Positions 1 through 7,888 of a stretch of 13,860 bases of DNA are shown here, in pieces. This DNA is from an uncultured Alistipes sp. (GTDB taxonomy: Bacteria > Bacteroidota > Bacteroidia > Bacteroidales > Rikenellaceae). Both the position numbers and the translations under genes were made by a program. A model generated the notes under the pieces. The model had not been told where the DNA came from, searched no databases, and saw nothing but the letters and a program-made list of their open reading frames with translations. The stretch lies in NCBI GenBank assembly GCA_900550925.1, contig URTU01000049.1:1-13860 (forward strand). The letters run 5' to 3'. Numbering within the stretch: position 1 is the stretch's first letter; every line of letters starts with the position of its first letter.

Positions 1-1040
1 CGGCCGAATTCGGTATGGCTGCCCCGATGGGCGCCCGTATGATGAGCGGTCAGACCGTATATCACGAACAGCTCGAACGCGAACTGGCGGCTTTCGTGGG
101 CAAGGAGGATGCCTTCCTGCTCAACTACGGATACCAGGGCATGATCTCGATCATCGACTGCCTGCTCACCCCGCGTGACGTGGCCGTTTATGACGCCGAG
201 GCCCACGCCTGCATCATCGACGGCCTGCGCCTGCACAAGGGCAAGCGTTTCGTCTTCGCTCACAACGACATGGACAGCCTGCGCCTGCAGCTGCAGCATG
301 CTACGGAGCTGGCCGAAGAGCAGAACGGCGGCGTGCTGGTGATCACCGAGGGCGTGTTCGGAATGAAGGGCGACCTGGGCAAACTGGACGAGATCGTAAA
401 ACTCAAGAAGGATTTCACGTTCCGCCTGCTGGTCGACGATGCACACGGTTTCGGAACGATGGGTGAAGGCGGCCGCGGTACGGCATCGCATTTCGGCGTT
501 ACGGACGGTGTCGACGTACTGTTCAACACCTTCGCCAAGTCGATGGCCGGTATCGGAGCATTCGTTTCGTCGCACAAGTGGCTGGTCGATTATCTGCGAT
601 ACAACATGCGCTCGCAGACCTACGCAAAGAGTCTGCCGATGCCGATGGTTATGGGCGCCCTGAAGCGTCTGGACCTGATCCGCAAACACCCCGAATACCA
701 GCAGAAACTCTGGGAGATCACCCGTGCACTGCAGAACGGCCTGCGCGAACGCGGTTTCGATATCGGCGGTACGCTGTCGCCCGTGACTCCGGTCTACATG
801 AAGGGCTCGATTCCCGAGGCCTGCAACCTGGTGGTCGACCTGCGTGAGAATCATGCACTGTTCTGCTCGATCGTGGTCTATCCGGTCGTGCCGAAGGGCG
901 AGATGATTCTGCGAATCATTCCTACGGCGGCGCATACGCTCGAAGATGTGCAGTATACGCTGGATTGCTTCTCGTCGATCCGTTCGAAACTCGAATCGGG
1001 CGAGTACAACAAGCCGATGCCGAACATGGCCGACAAATAG
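1..1040 (+). CDS. PLP-dependent alpha-oxoamine synthase (serine palmitoyltransferase / cysteate acyltransferase type), 5' truncated
   Basis: Fold-type I PLP enzyme of the alpha-oxoamine synthase family, which condenses an amino acid with an acyl thioester and releases CO2. The open frame runs to the window edge (first full codon at base 3), so the true start and roughly the first 50-70 residues are missing; the ATG at 15 is internal, since family sequence continues upstream of it. Counting from that ATG, DDAHGFG at 141-147 is the cofactor-contacting Asp-His region and NTFAKS at 171-176 carries the Schiff-base lysine K175. A SGQT segment near 11-14 and a PTAAHT segment near the C-terminus also fit the family. 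In Bacteroidota such enzymes make the sphingoid base (serine + acyl-CoA) or the capnine base of sulfonolipids (cysteate + acyl thioester); glycine C-acetyltransferase is a related alternative. The sequence alone does not settle the substrate. It is probably co-transcribed with the phosphodiesterase 27 nt downstream. Confidence 0.85.
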   Translation, partial: AEFGMAAPMGARMMSGQTVYHEQLERELAAFVGKEDAFLLNYGYQGMISIIDCLLTPRDVAVYDAEAHACIIDGLRLHKGKRFVFAHNDMDSLRLQLQHATELAEEQNGGVLVITEGVFGMKGDLGKLDEIVKLKKDFTFRLLVDDAHGFGTMGEGGRGTASHFGVTDGVDVLFNTFAKSMAGIGAFVSSHKWLVDYLRYNMRSQTYAKSLPMPMVMGALKRLDLIRKHPEYQQKLWEITRALQNGLRERGFDIGGTLSPVTPVYMKGSIPEACNLVVDLRENHALFCSIVVYPVVPKGEMILRIIPTAAHTLEDVQYTLDCFSSIRSKLESGEYNKPMPNMADK

Positions 1041-1067
1041 TTTGAAAACGATTATAAACAGAATGAT

Positions 1068-1856
1068 ATGAGATACAGAATGCTGTTAATTGCCTTGTCG
1101 CTGATGACCGTCCTGTCGGTCGATGCGAAGAACAAGGTCCGAGTGATTGCCCACCGCGGGTACTGGAATACCGAGAATTCGGCCCGGAATTCGGTCAGTG
1201 CCCTCAACAATGCAATAGAGATCAAGGCTTACGGGGCGGAGTTCGACGTCAACATGACTGCCGACGGCGTGTTGCTGGTCCATCACGACGCCAAGACAAC
1301 AAACGGTATTCTGATCGAGGAGAGTACGTTCGCCGATCTGCGGGCCAAAGCCCCGAAGCTTGACAACGGCGAGTTGATCCCCACTCTGGACGACTATCTG
1401 ACCTCGTGGAACCACGCCAAGAAGACAAAGCTGATCTGCGAAATCAAGGAACATTCGACTCCCGAGTTCGAAACCCGTGTCGTGGAGGCTGTTCTGGCGA
1501 AGATGGAGGAGTACGGTGTCAGCATGAAGGATGTCGAGTTCATATCGTTCAGCTATCATGTCTGCAAGGAGTTGAAGCGACTGTGCCCGACGGCTGTCGT
1601 GCTTCCGTTGTCGACCGAGGAGGCTACGCCCGAACAGATGTTGGCCGACGGCATGGATGGATTCGATCTGCACTATACGGTTCTGCGCAAGAACCCTCAG
1701 TGGGTCGAGTTCGCCAAAGAGCACAAGATGATCGTGAATGTCTGGACGGTGAATACGGAGGATGTGATGCGTGAGATGATCGACCTGGGGGTTGACTACA
1801 TCACCACCGATGAACCCGTATTGTTACAGCAGGTGCTGTCGCAGAAACGCAGATGA
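1068..1856 (+). CDS. Secreted glycerophosphodiester phosphodiesterase (GDPD family)
   Basis: A 262-residue TIM-barrel phosphodiesterase expected to split glycerophosphodiesters into glycerol-3-phosphate and an alcohol, using a divalent metal. The N-terminus has a short basic stretch, a hydrophobic core (residues 5-17) and a VDA end near residue 20, which fits a Sec signal peptide and a periplasmic location. The family motifs are in order: AHRG at 28-31 with catalytic H29, EN at 36-37, the E-x-D metal pair E58/D60, and HHD at 72-74 with the second catalytic histidine. E125 in CEIK is a further metal ligand candidate, and the C-terminal W-T-V-N and TTDEP segments are typical. Length matches small secreted family members. 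It follows the alpha-oxoamine synthase by 27 nt and is followed by a strong terminator, so the two likely form the end of one transcript. Polarity towards lipid headgroups is an inference from this pairing only. Confidence 0.88.
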   Translation: MRYRMLLIALSLMTVLSVDAKNKVRVIAHRGYWNTENSARNSVSALNNAIEIKAYGAEFDVNMTADGVLLVHHDAKTTNGILIEESTFADLRAKAPKLDNGELIPTLDDYLTSWNHAKKTKLICEIKEHSTPEFETRVVEAVLAKMEEYGVSMKDVEFISFSYHVCKELKRLCPTAVVLPLSTEEATPEQMLADGMDGFDLHYTVLRKNPQWVEFAKEHKMIVNVWTVNTEDVMREMIDLGVDYITTDEPVLLQQVLSQKRR

Positions 1857-1885
1857 CGCGGCGGATCCCGCGATCCGTTTGGTAA

Positions 1886-1930
1886 ATAACTGCCGTCTCC
1901 GGTTGTGGGGCGGCAGTTATTTGTTTTTTG
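1886..1930 (+). terminator. Rho-independent terminator after the GDPD gene
   Basis: Perfect 10-bp inverted repeat: ATAACTGCCG at 1886-1895 and CGGCAGTTAT at 1911-1920. The stem can extend inward by about four pairs that include G-T wobbles. It is followed by TTGTTTTTTG (1921-1930). It lies 30 nt after the GDPD stop and should end the left-hand transcript. Confidence 0.85.
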
Positions 1931-2121
1931 GGGGCTGCCGGCCGGTGTCGGTTGAAGTGCAGGGAAAGAAGTTCCGTCTGGAGCGGTTTGAGGGAGAATG
2001 TGAATGGCCGGGGCTGCCGTAAAACGGCGGAGCATGTCGGTGCGGACGGGTTGAAACAGTGGTAGGGATTCCGGGCGGTTGTTTTTTTGACGGACGGAGA
2101 TGCTGTTATCGAAATAATGAG

Positions 2122-2129
2122 TATTTTTG
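2122..2129 (+). promoter_or_regulatory. Possible -7 element upstream of recN
   Basis: TATTTTTG matches the Bacteroidota -7 consensus TAnnTTTG and lies 20 nt before the chosen recN start. No TTG is found at the expected 19-21 nt upstream, so only half of the promoter is supported. Confidence 0.35.
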
Positions 2130-2149
2130 AGTGTTTAAACCGTCGGTTT

Positions 2150-3814
2150 ATGTTACGTCATCTTTCGGTAGAGAACTATGTCTTGATCGATCGGCTCGAA
2201 ATGGAGCTCGATCCGTCGCTGAATATAATTACGGGCCAGACCGGTGCCGGAAAATCGATCCTGCTCGGAGCGCTGGGACTGCTTCTGGGCAACAAGGCCG
2301 AAAGCGGCACGGTGCGCGACGAATCGCGCAACTGCGTGATCGAAGGCGTATTCGATATCGAGCGCTACGGATTGCAGGAGCTCTTTGAGAGCAACGACAT
2401 CGATTACGATCCGGTGGTTACGATCCGGCGGGTGATCTCGGCGGGCGGCAAATCGCGGGCCTATGTCAACGACCTGCCGGTCGGACTTGCGGTGTTGCGG
2501 ACGATCGGATTGCGGCTGGTGGATATACATTCGCAGCATGGCTACCTGATGCTGGCCGACGATGCTTTCCGTGTGAAGGTGGTCGATACGATGGCCGGGT
2601 GCGGCGGGCAGACCCTTATGTACGGGGAGCTGTATTCGAAGATGACCTCCATGCGGCGCGAACTGGCACGGTTGCGCGAGGAGACCGAACGCAGCCGCCG
2701 CGATCGGGAGTGGTTGCAGTTCCAGGTCGATGAACTCAATTCTTTCGGGTTGCGTGAGGGTGAGCAGGCGGAGTTGGAGGCCGAGCAGAGCGTATTGGCA
2801 AATTCGGATGCCATAGGCGAGGCGATAACGGTTTCGCGTAACAATCTCGATGATGATGAGGTTGGTATTCTTGCACGTCTGAGGGAGACCGAGCAGGCTC
2901 TGTCGGAGGTTGAGGAGAATTATTCGCCGGCCGTGGAACTGGTTTCGCGGCTGCACTCGGCGCTGCTCGAACTGAAGGACATATCCTCCGAGCTTGCCGA
3001 CCGCAGCGAACGTGTAGAGTCGAATCCCGAACGGCTGCAGCAGGTGACGGCGCGGTTGGATGCAATGTATTCGCTGCAGCAGAAGCATCGGGTGGCGGAT
3101 GAGGCGGAACTGATCGCCGTCCGTGACCGCTATGCCGAACAGTTGCGGACGATGGATGACGATCGGGAGCGCCTGGATGAGCTTGAATCGGCTCTGGCCG
3201 GTCTCGAAAAGGAGGCATGGCAGGCAGCCGACGGGATACATGCGGCGCGTACGGCGGCAATCGAGGTTATCGAGGCCCATATTACACCGGTGCTGGCCGA
3301 GTTGGGAATGCCGAATGCGCGGTTTACGGTCGAGGTTGCGGCGCTCGACGAACTGGCTCCGACAGGCCGCGACCGGATCTCGTTCCTCTTTTCGGACAAC
3401 CGCAACATGCCGCTCCAGGCGGTCGAGAAGATCGCTTCGGGCGGTGAGATCTCGCGTGTCATGCTTGCCGTGAAGGCGATGGTGGCGAGGAGGATGCAGC
3501 TGCCGACGATCATCTTTGATGAGATAGATACCGGCGTGTCGGGACGCATTGCCGATGCTATGGGACGTATCATTGCCGACCTTTCGCGGACAATGCAGGT
3601 GATCAACATCACCCACCTTCCGCAGGTGGCGTCGAAGGGCCGCACGCATTTTCTCGTCTACAAGGAGAATACGCTTCTCGGCTCGTCGACCGGCATAAAA
3701 CGCCTCACTCCCCAACAGCGTGTCGAGGAGATCGCCAAGATGTTGAGCGGCTCGTCTGTTTCGCAGGCGGCCCTCGAACAGGCTAAGATTCTGCTCTCGT
3801 CGGAGCGGGAGTGA
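2150..3814 (+). CDS. recN: DNA repair protein RecN
   Basis: SMC-like ATPase of recombinational double-strand-break repair. I start it at the ATG at 2150 (554 residues, close to the 553 of E. coli RecN) because the conserved N-terminus MLRHLSVENY begins there; an open frame from 2087 would only add 21 non-conserved residues. The Walker A motif GQTGAGKS is at 29-36, and the N-terminal ATPase half ends around residue 150. A long charged region rich in Glu, Arg and Leu (about 155-365) forms the coiled coil. The C-terminal half has the signature SGGE at 430-433, Walker B PTIIFDE at 452-458 and the ITHLPQVAS switch at 487-495. All ATPase motifs look intact. Its last 32 bases overlap the 3' end of anmK on the other strand. 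Cytoplasmic; the gene appears monocistronic. Confidence 0.96.
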   Translation: MLRHLSVENYVLIDRLEMELDPSLNIITGQTGAGKSILLGALGLLLGNKAESGTVRDESRNCVIEGVFDIERYGLQELFESNDIDYDPVVTIRRVISAGGKSRAYVNDLPVGLAVLRTIGLRLVDIHSQHGYLMLADDAFRVKVVDTMAGCGGQTLMYGELYSKMTSMRRELARLREETERSRRDREWLQFQVDELNSFGLREGEQAELEAEQSVLANSDAIGEAITVSRNNLDDDEVGILARLRETEQALSEVEENYSPAVELVSRLHSALLELKDISSELADRSERVESNPERLQQVTARLDAMYSLQQKHRVADEAELIAVRDRYAEQLRTMDDDRERLDELESALAGLEKEAWQAADGIHAARTAAIEVIEAHITPVLAELGMPNARFTVEVAALDELAPTGRDRISFLFSDNRNMPLQAVEKIASGGEISRVMLAVKAMVARRMQLPTIIFDEIDTGVSGRIADAMGRIIADLSRTMQVINITHLPQVASKGRTHFLVYKENTLLGSSTGIKRLTPQQRVEEIAKMLSGSSVSQAALEQAKILLSSERE

Positions 3815-4937
3815 TATTTCCGAGAATGACGGGCTGCGATGCCCCCGTGGCCGAACATACGTTCGACGGGTATCCGTGCAGCGTCTCGTTTCCCATTATT
3901 GCAAATGCTATCGCCTCCTTGGCATCGGACGACAGTCCGATTTCGTCCTGCGTGGTTACCGTAACTCCGGGCAGGCGCTCGGCTATCATGCGGCGCAGCG
4001 TGCTGTTGTGAGCGCCTCCTCCTCCCAGTATGGTGCGGCCGATGGGGTAGCGCGGGATCACGAACCGCCGGTATGCCTCGGCAATTGTCGCGGCGGTGAA
4101 GGCCGTGACGGTGGCTATTATGTCGGCAGGGGCTACTGCGGCCCAGCGTCCGAGCAGGTCTACCGTGAACTGTTCGCCGAACATCTCGCGGCCGGTACTC
4201 TTGGGCAGCGGCATCGAAATGTAGGGGTGCGACATCAGCTCGTCCAGCATCTTCTGATTGACGGTTCCGGCAGCGGCCGTAGCACCGTCGGCATCGTACG
4301 GCTTGCCGTAGAGGCGCTGCATGGCTTCGTCGATGATCATGTTCCCCGGGCCCGTATCGAAGGCGAATATGTCGGTGATGTTTCCGGTCGACGGGATGAC
4401 CGACACGTTGCCTATTCCGCCGATATTCTGCAGTGCGACATTCTCGTCGGGCGAGTAGTAGAGTACGAATTCGCTGTACGGCACGAGCGGGGCCCCTTCT
4501 CCGCCGGCAGCCACATCCATTGTCCGGAAGTTCGAAATGACCTTGACACCGGTCTGGTATGCTATGACGGCCGGTTCGCCGATCTGGAGCGTCGAGCGTG
4601 CGAACGTACCGTCGGGCTTGGGGATATGCCATACGGTCTGGCCGTGCGAGGCGATGAAGTCGACCTTCGAGATCGGGAAACCGGCTTCGCGGCAGACGCT
4701 CTTGGCGGCCTCGGCGAAGAGGTATCCCAGTTTGAAGTTGAGCGAGCAGATCAGGTCTACTGTTCCGGTTGCGGGTTTTACGGCGCGTTTTATTTCGCTT
4801 TTTATATCTGCGGGAATCTCGGTTGTTGTGAAGGCGATGAGTTCGACGGAGGTATCCGTTCCCCGTCCTTCGATGCGGATCAAGGCGGCATCGACGCCGT
4901 CGAGCGAGGTGCCCGACATCAGACCTATGGCATACAT
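3783..4937 (-). CDS. anmK: Anhydro-N-acetylmuramic acid kinase
   Basis: Cytoplasmic sugar kinase of peptidoglycan recycling: it opens 1,6-anhydro-MurNAc and phosphorylates it to MurNAc-6-phosphate with ATP. The 384-residue product is close to the usual family length of about 370. Family motifs visible in order are GLMSGTSLDGVD at 5-16 (phosphate-binding loop), SHGQT at 97-101, a glycine-rich GGEGAP segment at 145-150, NIGGIGN at 171-177 and DTGPGN at 194-199, whose aspartate is in the region of the catalytic base. The start at 4937 is firm because the conserved N-terminus begins at residue 2. A promoter-like site lies about 34 nt upstream. It faces recN convergently with a 32-bp overlap and diverges from the EamA transporter gene. 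No murQ or muropeptide transporter gene is in the window. Confidence 0.95.
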   Translation of the reverse strand: MYAIGLMSGTSLDGVDAALIRIEGRGTDTSVELIAFTTTEIPADIKSEIKRAVKPATGTVDLICSLNFKLGYLFAEAAKSVCREAGFPISKVDFIASHGQTVWHIPKPDGTFARSTLQIGEPAVIAYQTGVKVISNFRTMDVAAGGEGAPLVPYSEFVLYYSPDENVALQNIGGIGNVSVIPSTGNITDIFAFDTGPGNMIIDEAMQRLYGKPYDADGATAAAGTVNQKMLDELMSHPYISMPLPKSTGREMFGEQFTVDLLGRWAAVAPADIIATVTAFTAATIAEAYRRFVIPRYPIGRTILGGGGAHNSTLRRMIAERLPGVTVTTQDEIGLSSDAKEAIAFAIMGNETLHGYPSNVCSATGASQPVILGNITPAPTRAES

Positions 4938-4970
4938 TGTTTCGGTTTCAGGTTAGGTTAATCGTTTGGA

Positions 4971-4999
4971 CAAAGATACCAATAAATCGCATCCGGCAA
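4971..4999 (-). promoter_or_regulatory. Promoter for anmK (Bacteroidota type)
   Basis: On the minus strand TATCTTTG (4978-4971) matches TAnnTTTG and is preceded by TTG (4999-4997) with an 18-nt spacer. It lies 34 nt before the anmK start and forms a divergent pair with the EamA promoter at 5049-5080. Confidence 0.6.
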
Positions 5000-5048
5000 A
5001 ACCTTCGGCGGCGGAAAAACGGCTCGCTGATGCGTGCGGCCGGAAAAG

Positions 5049-5080
5049 TTGCGAAATTTGGTGAAATAATCGTACATTTG
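5049..5080 (+). promoter_or_regulatory. Promoter for the EamA transporter (Bacteroidota type)
   Basis: TTG at 5049-5051, a 21-nt spacer and TACATTTG at 5073-5080. The expected start of transcription is only about 15 nt before the ATG at 5102, which also supports that start over an upstream in-frame one at 4937. Confidence 0.65.
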
Positions 5081-5101
5081 CGCCGCAAAACGACCGAGGA
5101 T

Positions 5102-6040
5102 ATGAACAAGACAAGAGGTCTTATGTGGGCAATCGTATCGTCCGCCACGTTCGGACTGATACCGCTGTTTTCGCTGCCGGTACTGCTCGACGGGGTGGGG
5201 CTCGATTCGGTATGCTTCTACCGCTTCGGTTTTTCGACGGTGGGGATGGGGCTCTATATGCTCCTGCGGCGGCGGTCGCTGCGGATCTCCGTGCGAGAAT
5301 TCGTAATGGTATTCCTGCTCTCGATATTCTACGCCGCAACGTCGATGTGCCTCACCTCATCCTATGTCTATATCCCGAGCGGCATGGCCACAACGATACA
5401 TTTCCTCTATCCGATCCTCGTAACCTCGATCATGATCCTCATGTTCGGCGAACGCGCGTCGTGGCCGGTGCTCGTTGCGGCGGCGCTGGCCCTTGCCGGA
5501 GTCTACCTGTTGTGCGGCAGCGGTGTATCCTCCGGAAACATCGCCTGGCGCGGCGTGGCGGCGGTGCTGGTGACCGTAGTGACCTATGCCACATATATCG
5601 TCGGTGTCAACCGCCTTCCGGTGCGGAACATGGACGGCGCGAAGATGACATTCTATGTCCTGCTCTCATCGGCCGTCATATTTTATCTCAATCTGCTGTT
5701 CCGGCACGGCGGGCATGTCGATCCGATTCCCGATACCGAAGCTTTGCTGCGGCTTCTGCTGCTGGCGCTGCTGCCGACCCTGATCTCCGACCTGACCCTG
5801 ATATATGCCATACAGTCGGTCGGCTCGACTATTACGGCCATTCTCGGGTGCATGGAACCGTTGACGGCCGTCCTGATGGGAATGATCTTTTTCTATGAGC
5901 GTTTCGTGCCGCTGCAGGTCTTGGGAATCGCGTCAATCCTGCTGGCTGTCATATTGGTTATCCTCTCCGATGGCAGTGGCCGGCGGTATGTCAACCATCT
6001 GTTGTGGCTGCGCCGCCGGCACTCGCACTGCCGCAGTTGA
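5102..6040 (+). CDS. EamA-family (drug/metabolite transporter superfamily) permease
   Basis: Integral inner-membrane protein of 312 residues with about ten hydrophobic segments arranged as two EamA repeats, the second starting with a GxxAW-like stretch around residue 150. The first helix follows a short basic start (MNKTRG) and a W-A-I-V-S-S-A segment typical of EamA proteins; the last repeat contains EPLTAVLMGMIFF, a recognisable signature of the C-terminal EamA helix region. Substrate cannot be told from sequence: relatives export amino acids, purines or other small metabolites. I choose the ATG at 5102 because an open frame from 4937 would place the promoter inside the coding region and add 55 basic residues unlike the family. 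The C-terminus is short and Arg/His-rich. Single-gene transcript, divergent from anmK. Confidence 0.85.
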   Translation: MNKTRGLMWAIVSSATFGLIPLFSLPVLLDGVGLDSVCFYRFGFSTVGMGLYMLLRRRSLRISVREFVMVFLLSIFYAATSMCLTSSYVYIPSGMATTIHFLYPILVTSIMILMFGERASWPVLVAAALALAGVYLLCGSGVSSGNIAWRGVAAVLVTVVTYATYIVGVNRLPVRNMDGAKMTFYVLLSSAVIFYLNLLFRHGGHVDPIPDTEALLRLLLLALLPTLISDLTLIYAIQSVGSTITAILGCMEPLTAVLMGMIFFYERFVPLQVLGIASILLAVILVILSDGSGRRYVNHLLWLRRRHSHCRS

Positions 6041-6091
6041 CCGACGTTTGTAAATATTTTGTTCCGAAGGTGCGAAAGAATCGGCCCTGTA

Positions 6092-6121
6092 TTGCATTGT
6101 GGCGAATATTTTTTAAATTTG
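6092..6121 (+). promoter_or_regulatory. Promoter for the Ntn-hydrolase gene (Bacteroidota type)
   Basis: TTG at 6092-6094, a 19-nt spacer and TAAATTTG at 6114-6121, a near-ideal match. It sits 29 nt before the ATG at 6151 and rules out an in-frame GTG start at 6004. Confidence 0.75.
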
Positions 6122-6150
6122 CGACAGTACATAATCCAAACCGACACACT

Positions 6151-7362
6151 ATGAAACTAAGAACTTTCGTCATCTCGCTGATAGCCCTGTCGTTGGCCGC
6201 CGCATCCTATCGGACGTTGGCCTGCACGTCGGCCGTCATCTCGGGCCGCGCAACTCCGACAGGCCGTCCTCTTCTCTGGAAACATCGCGATACCGGCACG
6301 GAATGGAACCATATCGAACATTTCCGCGGCAAGCGCTATTCGTTTACGGGTCTGGTCAATTCACTCGACAAGGAGCGCAAGGAGGTCTGGGCCGGAGCAA
6401 ACGAGGTTGGGCTGGCGATAATGAATACCGCGTCGTACAACATGAAACCCGATTCGCTGAAATATCTGCCCGAGAACGAGGGTATTGTCATGAAGGCCAT
6501 ACTCGGCGAATGCGCCACGGTCGACGATGTGGAGGAGTATCTGCGCAAGATGCCGCAGCCGCGGGCACTCGAAGCCAACTTCGGAGTGATCGACGCCCAG
6601 GGCGGAGCCGTCTATTTCGAGGTGTGGGATTACGGCTACACGAAGTTCGATGCCAATGACGTGTCGCTGGCCCCGAACGGATATCTGATACGTTCGAACT
6701 ATTCGTTCTCGGGCATCCAGGACGACGGCATGGGATATATCCGCTATCAGAATGCCGAATATCTGCTGCACCGCGGATATGCCGCCGGTGAACTCTCGCC
6801 CGAATGGATCTTCGCCGAGGCTTCGCGGTCATTCTTCAATGCGATTCTCGATACCGACCTGCTCTCACCGGAGGATATGCCCCGCCGCGGCTGGGCGATA
6901 GACCAGGATTACATACCGCGCAAGTCATCGAGCGCCTCGATCGTTATCGAGGGAGTCCGCAAAGGTGAAAATCCCGATGCGACGACCTTGTGGTGCGTTC
7001 TGGGTTACCCGCCGTGCGGATATGCCGTAGCGGCATGGGTCAAGGCCGGTGACGAGATCGCCGATTGTATAACAGCGACCGATGAGGGCCTCTCGCAACT
7101 GAACAGGATGGCCGTGTCGCTGAAACGCGATGTCTTCCCGATTACGCGCGGCAACGGCTCGCGTTACATGCGGATCGACCTGATAAGGGATATTATGGGG
7201 GCATTGCGTCCGTATGAGCAGAAATCGATGCGGGCTGCCCGCGTGATCCGCGACCGCATAGCCAAATCGGGCTTTGATATCGAGGCGGTACGGGAATACA
7301 ACTCGTCGGTGCTGGCGCATGCACCCTCGGCCGATACGATACGGGCCGCAATCGGTCGGTAA
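6151..7362 (+). CDS. Secreted Ntn-hydrolase, C45 / isopenicillin-N acyltransferase-like (carcinine hydrolase type)
   Basis: A 403-residue exported protein. Residues 1-24 form a signal peptide (K2/R4, hydrophobic core 6-19, TLA before residue 25). The first residue after it is C25 in LAC-TSAVI, and the nearby KHRDTG at 44-49 and the WAG-ANEVGLAIMN stretch further on fit the N-terminal nucleophile hydrolase fold that includes penicillin acylase, choloylglycine hydrolase, acyl-CoA:6-APA acyltransferase and carcinine hydrolase. These enzymes cut or exchange amide bonds using an N-terminal cysteine. The expected reaction is amidase or acyltransferase activity in the periplasm; the substrate is unknown. 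The LAC sequence is not a good lipobox because Leu is at -2, so I favour signal peptidase I cleavage. Single gene with its own promoter; no clear terminator before the tRNA. Confidence 0.7.
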   Translation: MKLRTFVISLIALSLAAASYRTLACTSAVISGRATPTGRPLLWKHRDTGTEWNHIEHFRGKRYSFTGLVNSLDKERKEVWAGANEVGLAIMNTASYNMKPDSLKYLPENEGIVMKAILGECATVDDVEEYLRKMPQPRALEANFGVIDAQGGAVYFEVWDYGYTKFDANDVSLAPNGYLIRSNYSFSGIQDDGMGYIRYQNAEYLLHRGYAAGELSPEWIFAEASRSFFNAILDTDLLSPEDMPRRGWAIDQDYIPRKSSSASIVIEGVRKGENPDATTLWCVLGYPPCGYAVAAWVKAGDEIADCITATDEGLSQLNRMAVSLKRDVFPITRGNGSRYMRIDLIRDIMGALRPYEQKSMRAARVIRDRIAKSGFDIEAVREYNSSVLAHAPSADTIRAAIGR

Positions 7363-7449
7363 TCGTGCTTGCCGGCATCGAATTTGTGCGATATGGGGCC
7401 CGGATACTGCAGGGCGGGCATCTGAAGCAGAAAAAAGTGCCGTAAAATT

Positions 7450-7479
7450 TTGCGAAAAGGGAAAAGTATATTACCTTTG
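7450..7479 (+). promoter_or_regulatory. Promoter for tRNA-His (Bacteroidota type)
   Basis: TTG at 7450-7452, a 19-nt spacer and TACCTTTG at 7472-7479. Expected transcription start is near 7486, about 25 nt before the mature tRNA end. Confidence 0.75.
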
Positions 7480-7510
7480 CAATCCGTTCGGAGAGAACTC
7501 CGGACTGTAT

Positions 7511-7585
7511 GGTGGATGTAGCTCAGCTGGTTAGAGTGACGGATTGTGGTTCCGAAGGTCGTGGGTTCGAATCCCATCTTCCACC
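7511..7585 (+). tRNA. tRNA-His (anticodon GTG)
   Basis: Cloverleaf can be folded by hand. G at 7511 is the histidine-specific G-1, pairing with the discriminator C73 at 7585. Acceptor 7512-7518 pairs with 7578-7584 apart from a T6-T67 mismatch. D arm 7521-7537 has loop AGCTGGTTA. The anticodon loop TTGTGGT (7544-7550) has GTG at 7546-7548. The T arm 7561-7577 has loop TTCGAAT. A27-A43 at the top of the anticodon stem is not paired. CCA is not encoded. It has its own promoter and terminator and marks the left edge of a change in base composition. Confidence 0.95.
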
Positions 7586-7598
7586 CCTCAGATTGAAA

Positions 7599-7633
7599 TG
7601 ACGACTCGCTTGAATGGCGGGTCGTCGTTTTTT
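7599..7633 (+). terminator. Rho-independent terminator after tRNA-His
   Basis: Stem GACGACTCGC (7600-7609) with GCGGGTCGTC (7617-7626), one T-G wobble and a 7-nt loop, followed directly by G and six T (7628-7633). It is intact, so whatever lies to the right has not disrupted the tRNA transcription unit. Confidence 0.85.
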
Positions 7634-7857
7634 GTGTGCTTCTCGCAATGTGCCAATGTGCCGCACACGCTTTATCTCCCTTGTCCCAATGTTCGCTGTC
7701 GCACTCTTTTCAGCCCTGTCATCACATTCAGGACACCTCTTTCAGTGTAAGCCTGTGTTATCCGCATAAAAACGTCAGACTCTCTGTAAGAAATCAGAAA
7801 AACCGCCTTATAATGCATAAAACAGCGACTTTTTTTGTGGCAATCGACGCCTTAATG

Positions 7858-7888
7858 TTGCAGTGAGAAAAAACATTTTTTAACTTTG
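7858..7888 (+). promoter_or_regulatory. Orphan promoter-like site
   Basis: TTG at 7858-7860, a 20-nt spacer and TAACTTTG at 7881-7888, a good Bacteroidota promoter match. No gene follows. Downstream are two small hairpins: TCGC/GCGA at 7894-7905 and ATTCC/GGAAT at 7934-7949. Confidence 0.45.

Noticed and set aside
2087..2149. Upstream in-frame start for recN
   Set aside because: The extra 21 residues are not conserved, and the internal ATG gives the exact family N-terminus.
2153..3715. 520-codon antisense open frame across recN
   Set aside because: A shadow of the GC-rich recN codon pattern; the RecN frame is complete with all motifs.
3658..4961. Long open frames of 324 and 361 codons overlapping anmK in other frames
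   Set aside because: Shadow frames rich in Arg, Gly and His; AnmK is conserved across its whole length.
7672..7767. 31-codon minus-strand open frame beginning MRITQAYTERGVLNV
   Set aside because: Too short and without supporting signals. It could be a remnant of an element gene, but this cannot be shown from the sequence.
7544..7866. Plus-strand open frames of 68-76 codons overlapping the tRNA and its terminator region
   Set aside because: They overlap a structural RNA or its terminator and have no protein-like features.
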